Positions 44,541 through 54,038 of a stretch of 64,000 bases of DNA are shown here, in pieces. The position numbers and the translations under genes are program-made. The stretch is from Oscillospiraceae bacterium (lineage in GTDB: Bacteria; Bacillota; Clostridia; Monoglobales; Monoglobaceae): assembly GCA_015068605.1 (NCBI GenBank), contig SVKF01000002.1:1-64000 (forward strand), read 5' to 3'. Positions within the stretch are counted from its first letter, which is position 1. Each line of letters begins with the position of its first letter. The notes under the pieces are model-generated. The model saw only the letters and a program-made list of their open reading frames with translations. It searched no databases and was not told the origin of the DNA.

Positions 44541-46169
44541 ATGAGTGATGAAAATAACATTTATGATTATGACCCAAATGAAGAGGTTGATGAGATGGAT
44601 TTATGGTCAATCGAAGATAGTGCCGATTTAAACGGCGATGGGATTGATGATGCTTTTATCGAATCTGTTGATATGGATGGTGACGGTAATGCGGATATGC
44701 TTGTATATTCCGAGGATATTGATTTTGACGGAAATATAGATGTTACATTGATGGAGGCGGATACAAATGCAGACGGCATGATTGATTATTCTGAGGCACG
44801 ATATATCTCCTATGAGGAGGATATGAGCAGAGATGAATACTATGTGTCGGTGGAGGACACGGATTTTGACGGAGAGTTTGATGATGTGGACTTTGGTGTT
44901 GATGAATATTCAAATGAGGATATTATCTATGACGAAGAAACCGATTATGCGGAAGTAGACTACAGCGAAGCGGACAGCACAGAGACCGACTATGCGGAGG
45001 TAGACTACAGCGAAACAGACAGCATAGAAACCGACTATGCGGAAGTAGACTACAGCGAAGCGGAAAGCACAGAAGCCGACTATGCGGAGGTTGATGAAGA
45101 AGCAGATACTGTTGTTTATGGCTATGATTTGGACAATGACGGAACGGATGATTTGACTGTTTCCGCCACAGATACAGACGGTGACGGAATTGCAGATATA
45201 ATTTCCTATGCGGGAGACCTTGACGGTGACGGCAGGGTTGATATTGTTATGACTGAAGCTGACACCAACAACGACGGGGTTGCTGACACAACGGAGGTTA
45301 GTTATATTTCCTATAATGAGGACGGAAGTTCAGATGAGTATTTCGTAAAGGCGGCTGACCTTGATTTTGACGGAGAAATTGATGATGTGGATTATGGAGT
45401 GGAGACTCATTCGGCAGAAGAGGTTGACGGTGAAGAATACACAGAAGAAATAACCAACGAGGATTCTTATGATGAGGAAGAATACATTGAGGAAGATGAA
45501 TATGTGGACGAAATCGAATCCGAAGACGACACTTTAGTTCTTCCGAGTGTTGATTATGACACGGCAAATGATAATGGAGCGGTATATACCGATTTGGATA
45601 ATTTTGATGCAAGTAATGCTGATGCTGAAGGGGTTATAGGCGAGCCGGAGGATGCCCTTGATTTATGGGAATATCAGGGGGATACATATCGCTGTGCTCT
45701 TTATGCTCAGAAATTTGTTATAGAGGAATATACGGGAGAAGAAGTGGATATAGAAGATTTGGTTGATATGGCGGAGGATAACGGCTGGTTCTCTGAGGGC
45801 AGCGGGACACCTTTAAATCATATGGACAAAATCCTTGACAGTTATGATATTCCGAATGAGACCAGTTACGGAAATACCATGGAGGATTTGGTTGAAAGCC
45901 TGAATGACGGAAACAGAGTTATTGTTGCCGTTGATGCTGATGAATACTGGACAGGGGAAAATGACTCGGATGTATACACGCCGGGAGACGGTGTAACTCA
46001 TGCTGTTGAGGTCATAGGAATAGATAACACAGACCCGGATAATCCAATGGTTATTCTTAATGATTCGGGAATGCCTAATGGTGCAGGAGTTGAAGTTCCC
46101 ATGGAAACATTTATGGATGCGTGGGAGGATGGAAATAATTATATGATAGAGTGTTACATAGGAGGATAG
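44541..46169 (+). CDS. Highly acidic calcium-repeat protein with C-terminal C39-like papain-fold domain
   Basis: 542 residues, no signal peptide or membrane helix. Two similar ~105-residue blocks (about 20-130 and 190-300) carry DxDxDG-type calcium loops (DLNGDGIDD, DMDGDGNAD, DTDGDGIAD, DLDGDGRVD, DTNNDGVAD). Between them lie three copies of a 15-residue repeat (YAEVDYSEADSTETD; 45-bp units from 44946) and a partial fourth. The C-terminal ~165 residues resemble a peptidase C39-like fold: Cys385 in YRCALYAQ, His487 in THAVEVIGID and Asn/Asp in ILNDSG. The catalytic pattern is intact by eye. It starts a cluster with two dynamin-like GTPases and a protease. Substrate and site of action are unknown. 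Confidence 0.8.
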   Translation: MSDENNIYDYDPNEEVDEMDLWSIEDSADLNGDGIDDAFIESVDMDGDGNADMLVYSEDIDFDGNIDVTLMEADTNADGMIDYSEARYISYEEDMSRDEYYVSVEDTDFDGEFDDVDFGVDEYSNEDIIYDEETDYAEVDYSEADSTETDYAEVDYSETDSIETDYAEVDYSEAESTEADYAEVDEEADTVVYGYDLDNDGTDDLTVSATDTDGDGIADIISYAGDLDGDGRVDIVMTEADTNNDGVADTTEVSYISYNEDGSSDEYFVKAADLDFDGEIDDVDYGVETHSAEEVDGEEYTEEITNEDSYDEEEYIEEDEYVDEIESEDDTLVLPSVDYDTANDNGAVYTDLDNFDASNADAEGVIGEPEDALDLWEYQGDTYRCALYAQKFVIEEYTGEEVDIEDLVDMAEDNGWFSEGSGTPLNHMDKILDSYDIPNETSYGNTMEDLVESLNDGNRVIVAVDADEYWTGENDSDVYTPGDGVTHAVEVIGIDNTDPDNPMVILNDSGMPNGAGVEVPMETFMDAWEDGNNYMIECYIGG

Positions 46170-46174
46170 CAATA

Positions 46175-46699
46175 ATGAAAGAAATAAATATTATGGAGTT
46201 TCTTAAAGAGGAAAAAACGGGAGATTTTCATCTTAATTGCGGTTTGCCGATAGGATATGTTGCAGGATTTCCGATTGTAGCTGTTAAAAGCGGAAAGGCG
46301 TGCCTTAAAATTCCGTTTCTTAAATATAAAATTACCGGACAGGTTGATAAGACGCTGGTTTATCCCGTTAAGTATGTTTTGACATATTCTCTGCCGGAAA
46401 TGAAACCGATCGGATTTGAAGACCTTGAATATAACATTGTTTTCAAACATATTGATTTTAATAAGCCCATTGGCTATTTCAGACATGATGCCATAAAGTC
46501 TTTGACAAAAAAAGCTTATGCCGAAAAAAAGAATGAGCTTTTGGAGCTGTATGACGATTTGGCAATGACTGTTGTTGATAAAAAGCCCTTTTCTGATGGG
46601 GAAGAATTTAAAAAGGTGCTCAATATGATGCTTGAGCCATCTGTTAAGCCTATATATAAGGTGCTGGACAGAGATTTTTATGATAAATATTTGGCATAA
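46175..46699 (+). CDS. Conserved-looking protein of unknown function
   Basis: The start is set at ATG 46175, nine bases after AGGAGG; the longer frame from 46151 overlaps the previous gene. 175 codons including the stop, no signal peptide. The first half is beta-rich (GDFHLNCGLPIGYVAGFPIVAVKSGKACLKIPFLKYKI spans 46220-46333). The second half is helical and charged, ending DRDFYDKYLA. No family is recognised. It sits between the acidic C39-like protein and the first dynamin-like GTPase with gaps of 5 and 12 bases, so it is likely part of the same complex or process. Confidence 0.7.
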   Translation: MKEINIMEFLKEEKTGDFHLNCGLPIGYVAGFPIVAVKSGKACLKIPFLKYKITGQVDKTLVYPVKYVLTYSLPEMKPIGFEDLEYNIVFKHIDFNKPIGYFRHDAIKSLTKKAYAEKKNELLELYDDLAMTVVDKKPFSDGEEFKKVLNMMLEPSVKPIYKVLDRDFYDKYLA

Positions 46700-46711
46700 A
46701 GGAGACCAACT

Positions 46712-48667
46712 ATGACTGATAGCGGTGGACGTGATTTTTTCATGCAGGGAACATCCTTATTGGGAGATGGTGAAAAAACCTCGGATAATCCATTTTTAAA
46801 AGCTGCGGATAATGGAATTGTTCCCGAACAGGCGAAATCTTTTGATAAGAGTGCACCGGCAACTGAAGTGAGGACATCTGTGGCAGAAAGGAAGGTTGGC
46901 TCAAATAAAGCCGAAGTCGAGCTTAAGAGAATAGCTGTTGAAGCTGTTGATGTTCTTGAAAAAGCAGGGCTGACCTCCTATTCAAATGAGATTAGAGCGA
47001 TTTTCTCCGAATCAAAAAGTCAAAGATTTACTGTTTCTGTTGTCGGAGAATTCAGCAGAGGGAAAAGCACATTTATAAATAAGCTTTTGGCAAGGGATAT
47101 TCTTCCCGTTGCCAATATGCCGACGACAGCCATGCTTACCCGTATCCGTCATTCCGAAAAGGAAGGGATAACCATTTATGATGTGGGGAATAAAACTAAA
47201 AAAAGTCTCGCTTTGTCTGTGACATCATGGGAAAATTATGTTGCAGACGATAACGGAAATGACCCGAGCGGTGTTGCATTCGTTGGGGTTAATTCTCCGT
47301 GGCTTGAAAAAGGAATTGAAATTATTGACACTCCGGGAGCCGGAGACCTTGAAGCGGGGCGCGCCAAGCTTATCGGAGATGCTCTTAAATCCAGCGACGG
47401 AGCTGTTATAACAATCAGTGCTTTGTCCGCATTGAGTATGAGCGAAAAGGTTTTCATTGAAGAACGGCTCATATCCAAGAAGACACCGTTTCTGATGCTT
47501 ATTGTAACCAAGCTTGACCAGGTTGATGTCAAGCAGAGAAACGGCGTTGTTGACTACATAAAAGAAAAGCTTAAAATGTGGAAGTTTAACGGAATAGATG
47601 TTTTTATCCCTTATGAAATTGAGATGCCTGACAACAAATATAAAAATATTATGGGCATGGATAAGATTACGAAACACATAAATTCCTGGATGGTTTCATC
47701 GGAAAGAAAGGCGCTGACTCTACAATGGACAGCTCTTAAACTAAATTCTCATCTTCAGTCCGTCATTGATTATGCCAAAGAGCGTCAATGCCTGGCAGGC
47801 GAGGAGAATCTTGAAAAGAAACAACAACTGCTGGATAAAAAGAGTCGTATGATTGAGGATGCGGATAGGGTGTGGGATGAAACCAAAATCCGCATGATAA
47901 AAAAATGTGATGAGTGTTATGATATGTTTCTCGGGAAGGTTGCCGATTATAAGGAATCTCTTGTTGAAAAGATGCAATATGAGGTTTCCCATTCCTCCAA
48001 TCCGCAAAAGTGGTGGAAGGATGACTTTCCGTACAGACTGAAAATTGAGATGACAAACCTTTCCAATAACATTGAAGCATTGGTGTCAAGAGCATATACT
48101 AAGGATACGGCGTGGTTTAACTCTGTCCTTGAAAAGAACTTTAAAATGGGAGTTCTGGCAGGGAATGATGAGATTGCCGATAAGGAGCATTATGCAGCTT
48201 TTGATGCGGAAGCGGATATTGAGCTGAATGATTTATCAAAAGGCAGGATGATAAGCAGAATAGGGCTCACGGCATTGAGTATCGGAGCGGCAATGGGCTG
48301 TATGGCAATAGGTGTTACACCTATATTTGCAACCATGGGACTTGGAACAGGCGGCTCTATTGTGTCTGAAACAATCTTTAAGAAGAAATCCGAAAACCAG
48401 AAGCGGATTCTTAAGGATGAGATTGGAAGACGAATTCCGATTATAGTGGATAACGCAACCTCTTATAGCGAAAAACGAATAAAGGCTATGTATTCCAATG
48501 TGATTAGCGAGGCAACAAAACAGCAGGAAAAATGGGTTGAAAGTCAGAAATCGGTTGTTTTGTCTGCGAAGGATGAGATGCATGGTGATTCGGCATTTAA
48601 TGCTTCAGCCTTAATACACGAAATGAAAACTATTTGCGATAAAATTGAATTTATAATTTCTGACTGA
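46712..48667 (+). CDS. Dynamin-like GTPase, first of a tandem pair
   Basis: 651 residues. A disordered N-terminus of about 65 residues leads to the GTPase domain: G1 GEFSRGKST (112-120), G2 Thr in MPTTAMLTR, G3 DTPGAGD and G4 TKLD. A long helical stalk follows, with a hydrophobic stretch (LTALSIGAAMGCMAIGVTPIF) that could be the membrane paddle seen in bacterial dynamins. Such proteins remodel or repair membranes and often come as adjacent pairs with different sizes, as here. The second member starts 11 bases after the stop. Confidence 0.9.
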   Translation: MTDSGGRDFFMQGTSLLGDGEKTSDNPFLKAADNGIVPEQAKSFDKSAPATEVRTSVAERKVGSNKAEVELKRIAVEAVDVLEKAGLTSYSNEIRAIFSESKSQRFTVSVVGEFSRGKSTFINKLLARDILPVANMPTTAMLTRIRHSEKEGITIYDVGNKTKKSLALSVTSWENYVADDNGNDPSGVAFVGVNSPWLEKGIEIIDTPGAGDLEAGRAKLIGDALKSSDGAVITISALSALSMSEKVFIEERLISKKTPFLMLIVTKLDQVDVKQRNGVVDYIKEKLKMWKFNGIDVFIPYEIEMPDNKYKNIMGMDKITKHINSWMVSSERKALTLQWTALKLNSHLQSVIDYAKERQCLAGEENLEKKQQLLDKKSRMIEDADRVWDETKIRMIKKCDECYDMFLGKVADYKESLVEKMQYEVSHSSNPQKWWKDDFPYRLKIEMTNLSNNIEALVSRAYTKDTAWFNSVLEKNFKMGVLAGNDEIADKEHYAAFDAEADIELNDLSKGRMISRIGLTALSIGAAMGCMAIGVTPIFATMGLGTGGSIVSETIFKKKSENQKRILKDEIGRRIPIIVDNATSYSEKRIKAMYSNVISEATKQQEKWVESQKSVVLSAKDEMHGDSAFNASALIHEMKTICDKIEFIISD

Positions 48668-48678
48668 CGGGAGAATTT

Positions 48679-50838
48679 ATGGATAGCTCAATAAATAAAT
48701 TTGAGAGTATGAATAAACCGATTTCCGAGGATGACGGCAAATCGTTCTTTAGAATACCATCATCGGAGTTGACCGCCCCGTCTCGGGATTTAAAAAGTAT
48801 AGAGTTAGATGTGCCCGATAAAGAGAAGATAGGCAGACCTGCTGCTCTTAGCGAGAAAAAACCTGTTATTGTGAAGAAAACGGGAAAAGGCTATGAGGAA
48901 TATGAAAAATTCAGGAATAAACGGGACGAGCTGACTCAGATGATTAACCGGACGGCAGACATTATGGAAAGACTGGATATGCTTTGGCTTAAGTCGAAGC
49001 TGGCGGATTTGAGCTTGAGGGTTAAGCGGAATACCTTTAAAATTCAAATTGTCGGGAATTTTAAAAACGGAAAATCAACCTTTATAAACTCATTTTTGGG
49101 CGAGGAAATTCTTCCGGCTTATGCCCTGCCGTGTACGGCGGTCATCAATGAGGTTAAGTATGGCGAAAAGAGGGCGGTTATACACTTTAAAAATCCCCTT
49201 CCTCCTGTTTTGCCAAAGGAGTTGCCCGTGGCTTCGTCGGAGCATATAAGAAAACACAGCCCGGGAAAAATTCCGCCGTTGGAAATTCCTTATGAAAAAA
49301 TTGATGAATATGTGGTTATTCCCATGGGAAAAGACCCTAAAGATATGCTGCTGGAGAGCCCTTATGAGAGGGTTGAGCTTTTTTGGCCTTTGCCTCTTTT
49401 AGAAAACGGCATAGAAATTATAGACTCTCCGGGGCTTAATGAATATACGGCGAGAACAAAGGTGACAATGGACTTTTTGACAAAGTCGGATGCCATAATT
49501 TTTGTGCTTAATGCAACAATGCTTTGTTCCTGCGATGAAATGAATTTTATTGAAAAAAGCCTGCACGCCAACGGATTTAAGGATTTGTTTTTTGTTATAA
49601 ACAGATTTGATATGATTCCCGAAAAAGAACGGGAGCGAATTATGGGATATGCCAAGAAGAATTTGGTGTCAATGACCAATTTGGGGGAGAAGGGATTGTT
49701 TTTCCTCTCGGCAAAGGATGCCCTTGAAGCAAAACGAGATGGCGACGAAAAACGACTTGCCAAATCGGGACTTTTGGAGTTTGAATCCGCACTTTCGGGA
49801 TTTCTCACAGGGAAGAAAGGGAGCGTGAAGCTGAAGGCTCCGGCAAGGGCATTGCAGAATTTTCTGCAGGAAGAGGCTCTTAGAAAGATAATTCCGGGGC
49901 AATATGCAAAGCTTTCCTGCTCTGCGGAGGAAAGTGAAAAGGCTTGTGACGTTATCCGAAAAGATATAGCTGTTCTTGAACGAAAAAGAGAGCTTTTTGT
50001 GAGTAAAATTCAGACGGATATTCGCCATTTAAGCTGTATTTTCGAGCCAATGGCAAATGAAGTAATCACGGATATAATTACAAATATTTCCAAATGGGTG
50101 GACGATTTTACTCCGACACAAAAAATGGGGTTAGTTCCGACAAATGCAAAAGTCAATGCCATAACGGATGAAATTATGGAAGAAATAAGGTCTTTGCTGG
50201 AAAAGCATATTGCATTATGGTGTCAGAATGAGATTTTGCCGGAGATTTCAATGCAGTCGGCAACTGTTTTTGCTTCGGTTAAAAAACAAGTCGGTGAAAT
50301 TCTTGAGGAATATAAAAATGATGAGACAGATGAAAATGATGTTTTCAGGCAGATAAATTCAAAATTTATGCTGATGACAAACGCAAAAGGCGTGAGCTAT
50401 GCGGAAGAATCGCAACTTGCTGTGCGGATAACGGGGACTCCCCTTTTAAATATTATGTCAGCATCAAGCTCATCTGCGGTCAAGGCGAAGGCAGGTGCGC
50501 TGTTTCTCAATCGAATTGCCAATATGGATTTGTCGGGAATGGAAAAGCTGAAAACGGTTATTACGGACGAGGTCAGAATGAATATAAAGTGCGCTTCCCA
50601 TGAGTATGTAGGCTCTGTTGTTGGGGAAATTACCGATTATTTTGTCAATATGGCAGAAAAGGTAATTGAGCCTCTTGATAACCGGATTGCGGTGCTTAAA
50701 AGCAGACTGGATTCTGTGTTTGTGAGTCGGGAAAGAGCACAGACGGATATTGAAATTAAAAGAGGTCTGATAAATCAGACGGAAAAAGAGATAATGCAAT
50801 TATGCAATCAGATTGAGATATACAGTTCATCATTTTAA
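48679..50838 (+). CDS. Dynamin-like GTPase, second of a tandem pair
   Basis: 719 residues. N-terminal ~115 residues, then G1 GNFKNGKST (126-134), G2 PCTAVINE, G3 DSPGLNEYTART and G4 NRFD. A ~70-residue insert between G2 and G3 distinguishes it from its partner. The C-terminal half is helical (about residues 380-719) with coiled-coil-like ends (KSRLDSVFVSRERAQTDIEI). No long hydrophobic paddle is obvious, unlike the first protein, so the pair may divide roles: one membrane-inserting, one soluble partner. Confidence 0.9.
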   Translation: MDSSINKFESMNKPISEDDGKSFFRIPSSELTAPSRDLKSIELDVPDKEKIGRPAALSEKKPVIVKKTGKGYEEYEKFRNKRDELTQMINRTADIMERLDMLWLKSKLADLSLRVKRNTFKIQIVGNFKNGKSTFINSFLGEEILPAYALPCTAVINEVKYGEKRAVIHFKNPLPPVLPKELPVASSEHIRKHSPGKIPPLEIPYEKIDEYVVIPMGKDPKDMLLESPYERVELFWPLPLLENGIEIIDSPGLNEYTARTKVTMDFLTKSDAIIFVLNATMLCSCDEMNFIEKSLHANGFKDLFFVINRFDMIPEKERERIMGYAKKNLVSMTNLGEKGLFFLSAKDALEAKRDGDEKRLAKSGLLEFESALSGFLTGKKGSVKLKAPARALQNFLQEEALRKIIPGQYAKLSCSAEESEKACDVIRKDIAVLERKRELFVSKIQTDIRHLSCIFEPMANEVITDIITNISKWVDDFTPTQKMGLVPTNAKVNAITDEIMEEIRSLLEKHIALWCQNEILPEISMQSATVFASVKKQVGEILEEYKNDETDENDVFRQINSKFMLMTNAKGVSYAEESQLAVRITGTPLLNIMSASSSSAVKAKAGALFLNRIANMDLSGMEKLKTVITDEVRMNIKCASHEYVGSVVGEITDYFVNMAEKVIEPLDNRIAVLKSRLDSVFVSRERAQTDIEIKRGLINQTEKEIMQLCNQIEIYSSSF

Positions 50839-50854
50839 GATACGGAGGGATTTT

Positions 50855-52594
50855 ATGAACTCGAAAGTTAGAAAAATATCACTTATCCTTTGTGTGATTT
50901 GGCTCGTTTCTTTATGCTATGCGGTAACCGCCAAAGAGGAAAAGACGGTTTATGAGAAATTTAATTATCAGGAAAATTTTGAATACAGCGATGAAATGAT
51001 AGGTCATGTACTCAAAGCAACCGTTCCTAAAATAATTATGAAATTTGAAGCAAATTTATCATACAAACCCGTTCAGTTTGATAAAAACAAGCTGTCAAGG
51101 GATTTTGAGGAGCTGTGCAAGGAGTATGAGGGAGAATATACAGAAACGGAAATTGCTGATTTCCTTTTGGATTATATGAGCGAAAATATATCTGATTATC
51201 TGACAAAGTCAGGCAGAAGGAAAAATGAAAAAGTTGAAGGCGCTGCAACGGGAAGCGGAGTTGTTATCAGCGAGGACGGGTATGTGGCAACCAATGCCCA
51301 TGTTGCTGTGCCCAGTGAACAGCTTTATTCGTCCTATATAATCGAAAATATCACGGAAGATTTAGCGGATATTATAGAGGATATTGAAAGCTATGGCGTT
51401 GTTGTGACCGGGACTATGATTGCGGAGCTTCAGGATATTCTTTTGTCTGCGATTTTAGAAGATGTTGAAATAACCGATGAGGACACATATATTGAGGTTT
51501 GCTTCCCAACAGCCGATGGAGATACAGCTTATGAAAACAGTATTTCCTATCAGGGCGTGGTGGAGAAAAAGGGAACTCAGGAAGGCAAGGACGGTCTGAC
51601 AAAGGATGTTGCGATTTTAAAGCTTGTGGGAGCGAAAAAACTGGTTGCGCTTCCTCTTTCGGAGTCTTATCCCGAATCAAACAGTCAGATTGTTTCGGCA
51701 GGTTATCCGGGGGCTGCAGAGGAAATTTTTAACGCATACGGAAGCGAGGATTCTGAATTAAGTGTTTCCATAAATACGGGTAAGGCAACAAGAGTTGTAA
51801 AAATTAACGATACAAAGTATCAGGCGATTGAGATTTCTTCAACTATTTCAAATGGAAGCAGTGGCGGTCCGTCGGTTGATAAAAACTTGAATATTGAAGG
51901 GCTTAACACATATATGCTCGCCGCCGATAACAGGTTTGCATATATGGTTCCGGCTGAATTTATCAAGGATTTGGCAGGCGATATTGATTTGTCTCTTTCG
52001 GGAACATCAAAAACCTTTTACACGGGCTTGCAGATGCTTCAACAGGGTTATGGGAAGTCTGCAAAGGAATGTTTTGAATTTACCAAACAGTTGCAGTCAA
52101 AAACCCCTTATATAAAGCATATGTTATCCCTTGCGGAGGAAGCACCTCAAAAGGAATTTGTTTCTCCAAGCCAAGCGCAAACCTCACTTTGGGATAAGAT
52201 TATGGAGAATAAGCTCCCTATCATCATTATATCAGCCATATTTTTTGTTTTTGTTCTTCTCATTGTTATAATAGTGTTTATGGCAAAGAGAATGCGCAAG
52301 AGGAAAAAGATTATACAGGAGTTGGGCGGTTTCTCGGATACCGAATATAACGAAGACGATTATGACAATGAAGAAGTGGTATCTAATGTCAATTCCCCTG
52401 AAAATAATCGGGCGGATTATGGCGCAGGGAATATGGGATACGGAGCGGAGCGAAGTGGGTCGGATAATGGCGGCGGAGCGAGAGCGGAAGGTACTTCAAG
52501 AATAATAACCACGATAGATACGGCGAAAAGGGAAGATACCTCTGTTGAAAATGCGGAAGGTCAGGCGTTTTTCAATGTGCCGCCGGAATTATAG
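50855..52594 (+). CDS. Membrane-anchored HtrA-like trypsin-fold serine protease
   Basis: The start is at ATG 50855, six bases after GGAGG; a longer frame from 50813 overlaps the GTPase gene. 579 residues. An N-terminal signal or membrane helix (SLILCVIWLVSLCYAV) precedes a ~105-residue region. The chymotrypsin-fold domain has His149 (ATNAHV), Asp251 (KDVAILKL) and Ser336 (NGSSGGPS). No PDZ domain is seen; instead a short helical segment (about 385-430) leads to a second membrane helix (454-476) and an acidic, Gly-rich cytoplasmic tail of about 100 residues. The protease would face outward, with the tail inside near the GTPases. No gene-specific promoter is evident. Confidence 0.88.
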   Translation: MNSKVRKISLILCVIWLVSLCYAVTAKEEKTVYEKFNYQENFEYSDEMIGHVLKATVPKIIMKFEANLSYKPVQFDKNKLSRDFEELCKEYEGEYTETEIADFLLDYMSENISDYLTKSGRRKNEKVEGAATGSGVVISEDGYVATNAHVAVPSEQLYSSYIIENITEDLADIIEDIESYGVVVTGTMIAELQDILLSAILEDVEITDEDTYIEVCFPTADGDTAYENSISYQGVVEKKGTQEGKDGLTKDVAILKLVGAKKLVALPLSESYPESNSQIVSAGYPGAAEEIFNAYGSEDSELSVSINTGKATRVVKINDTKYQAIEISSTISNGSSGGPSVDKNLNIEGLNTYMLAADNRFAYMVPAEFIKDLAGDIDLSLSGTSKTFYTGLQMLQQGYGKSAKECFEFTKQLQSKTPYIKHMLSLAEEAPQKEFVSPSQAQTSLWDKIMENKLPIIIISAIFFVFVLLIVIIVFMAKRMRKRKKIIQELGGFSDTEYNEDDYDNEEVVSNVNSPENNRADYGAGNMGYGAERSGSDNGGGARAEGTSRIITTIDTAKREDTSVENAEGQAFFNVPPEL

Positions 52595-52617
52595 TTTTAA
52601 GGAATAAGAGAATTTAT

Positions 52618-52650
52618 CGGAAATGCCATAAGCAATTTATGGCATTTCCG
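52618..52650 (+). terminator. Hairpin after the protease gene
   Basis: CGGAAATGCCATAA / TTATGGCATTTCCG with a 5-base loop. No T-run follows, so termination strength is uncertain. It separates the dynamin cluster from the dehydrogenase gene. Confidence 0.55.
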
Positions 52651-52690
52651 GTGAAAACGTGACATATAAAAACTAAAGGAGTAATGACTG

Positions 52691-53962
52691 ATGGATATTA
52701 ATCAGATGTTAAAGGGCGTTGAATGTCAGTGCGGAAAGACACATTTTTGCGATATTGAAAATATTTATATTGAGAATAACGCAACGGCAAGACTTAAGGA
52801 GCTTTGCAAAAGCTATGGTAATATTTTGCTGGTTGCCGACGAGAATACTTTTGGGGCATCGGGAGACAAGGTTTTAGGTTATCTTGGGGATAAAACCGTT
52901 AAAAAAGTTATATTCAGCGGAAAAACTCTGCTTATTCCGAACGAAGATGCGATTAATACGGTTTATGAAAATCTTGGCGAAACGGATTTAATTATAGGAA
53001 TAGGCTCGGGGGTTATTCAGGATTTATGTAAATATGTTTCTCATTTCAAGAAAATTCCGTATATGGTTGTTGCAACAGCGCCGTCTATGGATGGTTATGC
53101 ATCAGACGGGGCGGCAATGATTCTTAAAGGAATGAAGGAAACTGTTAAGGCAGGGCTTCCCGGAGCGATAATCGCTGACACGGAGGTGCTGAAAAATGCT
53201 CCTCTTGATATGATTAAAGCAGGTTACGGGGATATAATCGGAAAGTTTTCGGCTCTTTGCGACTGGGAATTAAGCCGTATTGTCAATGACGAATATTTTT
53301 GTCAGTATATCTTTGACACCACATATAAAATGATTGAAAATACGATTGAAACAGCAGAGGGACTTTTAAAACGGGACGAAAACAGCGTTAAAGCGCTTAT
53401 GGAGGCTCTGGCGGTTGTTGGAATAATGATGAGCTTTGCCGGTTCGTCACGCCCGGCGTCGGGAAGTGAGCACCACTTGTCACACTTTTTTGAAATTGTC
53501 GGAATAGTGAATGATGAGCCATATCTTCCCCACGGAACAGATGTTGCGTATTCAACCATTGTGACAACGAAAATTCGTGAAAGGATTGTTGGGGCTGATT
53601 TCCCGGATACAGTTTTCAGACTTTCCGAAAATGACTATAAACAAAAGATGGACGGAATTTATAAAACGGTTGCCGATGGTTGTATAAGGCTTCAGGAAAA
53701 AATCGGAAATTATAAGGCGTGTCGTCTTAAGACCTATCAGCAAAGTCAGGCAGAAATTAAGGCTTTATTTAAAAAATACCCCGATGCGTCGGAGGTTGAG
53801 AGAATTTTAAAGCTTGCGGAACTTGATGTTTCGGAGTTTTATGATATTTACACCAAGGATAAAATTGATGATGCCGTAGCTTATGCCAAGGACTTAAAGG
53901 ACAGATATACGGTTTTGTGGTTATATTACGATTTATTTGGTGATGAAAATACTATATTTTAA
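52691..53962 (+). CDS. egsA: sn-Glycerol-1-phosphate dehydrogenase (EgsA/AraM family)
   Basis: 423 residues, the family length. The NAD site (IGIGSGVIQDLCKYVSHFKKIP), VATAPSMDGYASDGAAM and the metal ligands (Asp in GYGDIIGKFSALCDW, His in SGSEHHLSH, His in PHGTDVAYST) are present. The enzyme reduces dihydroxyacetone phosphate to sn-glycerol-1-phosphate, the mirror image of the usual bacterial lipid precursor. In bacteria it serves special glycerolipids or glycans. It stands alone between two hairpins, so its product's use is not shown by neighbours. Confidence 0.92.
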   Translation: MDINQMLKGVECQCGKTHFCDIENIYIENNATARLKELCKSYGNILLVADENTFGASGDKVLGYLGDKTVKKVIFSGKTLLIPNEDAINTVYENLGETDLIIGIGSGVIQDLCKYVSHFKKIPYMVVATAPSMDGYASDGAAMILKGMKETVKAGLPGAIIADTEVLKNAPLDMIKAGYGDIIGKFSALCDWELSRIVNDEYFCQYIFDTTYKMIENTIETAEGLLKRDENSVKALMEALAVVGIMMSFAGSSRPASGSEHHLSHFFEIVGIVNDEPYLPHGTDVAYSTIVTTKIRERIVGADFPDTVFRLSENDYKQKMDGIYKTVADGCIRLQEKIGNYKACRLKTYQQSQAEIKALFKKYPDASEVERILKLAELDVSEFYDIYTKDKIDDAVAYAKDLKDRYTVLWLYYDLFGDENTIF

Positions 53963-53974
53963 GTAAAATTTTAG

Positions 53975-54010
53975 GGGGCTGTAGCAAAAATTTGCTACAG
54001 CCCCGTTTTG
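53975..54010. terminator. Bidirectional hairpin terminator
   Basis: GGGGCTGTAGCAAA / TTTGCTACAGCCCC with a 2-base loop and T-rich flanks on both sides, between converging genes. The stem core GGCTGTAGCAAA is the same as in the dispersed repeat, but no repeat body is attached. Confidence 0.85.
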
Positions 54011-54038
54011 TGTATAACTAAAGAAAATTATGACCGTT

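Noticed and set aside
44946-45095. CRISPR or minisatellite
   Set aside because: The 45-bp units are in frame and encode a 15-residue acidic repeat without spacers.
47225-47677. 150-codon minus-strand frame inside the first dynamin gene
   Set aside because: Antisense shadow of a gene with intact GTPase motifs; no start signals.
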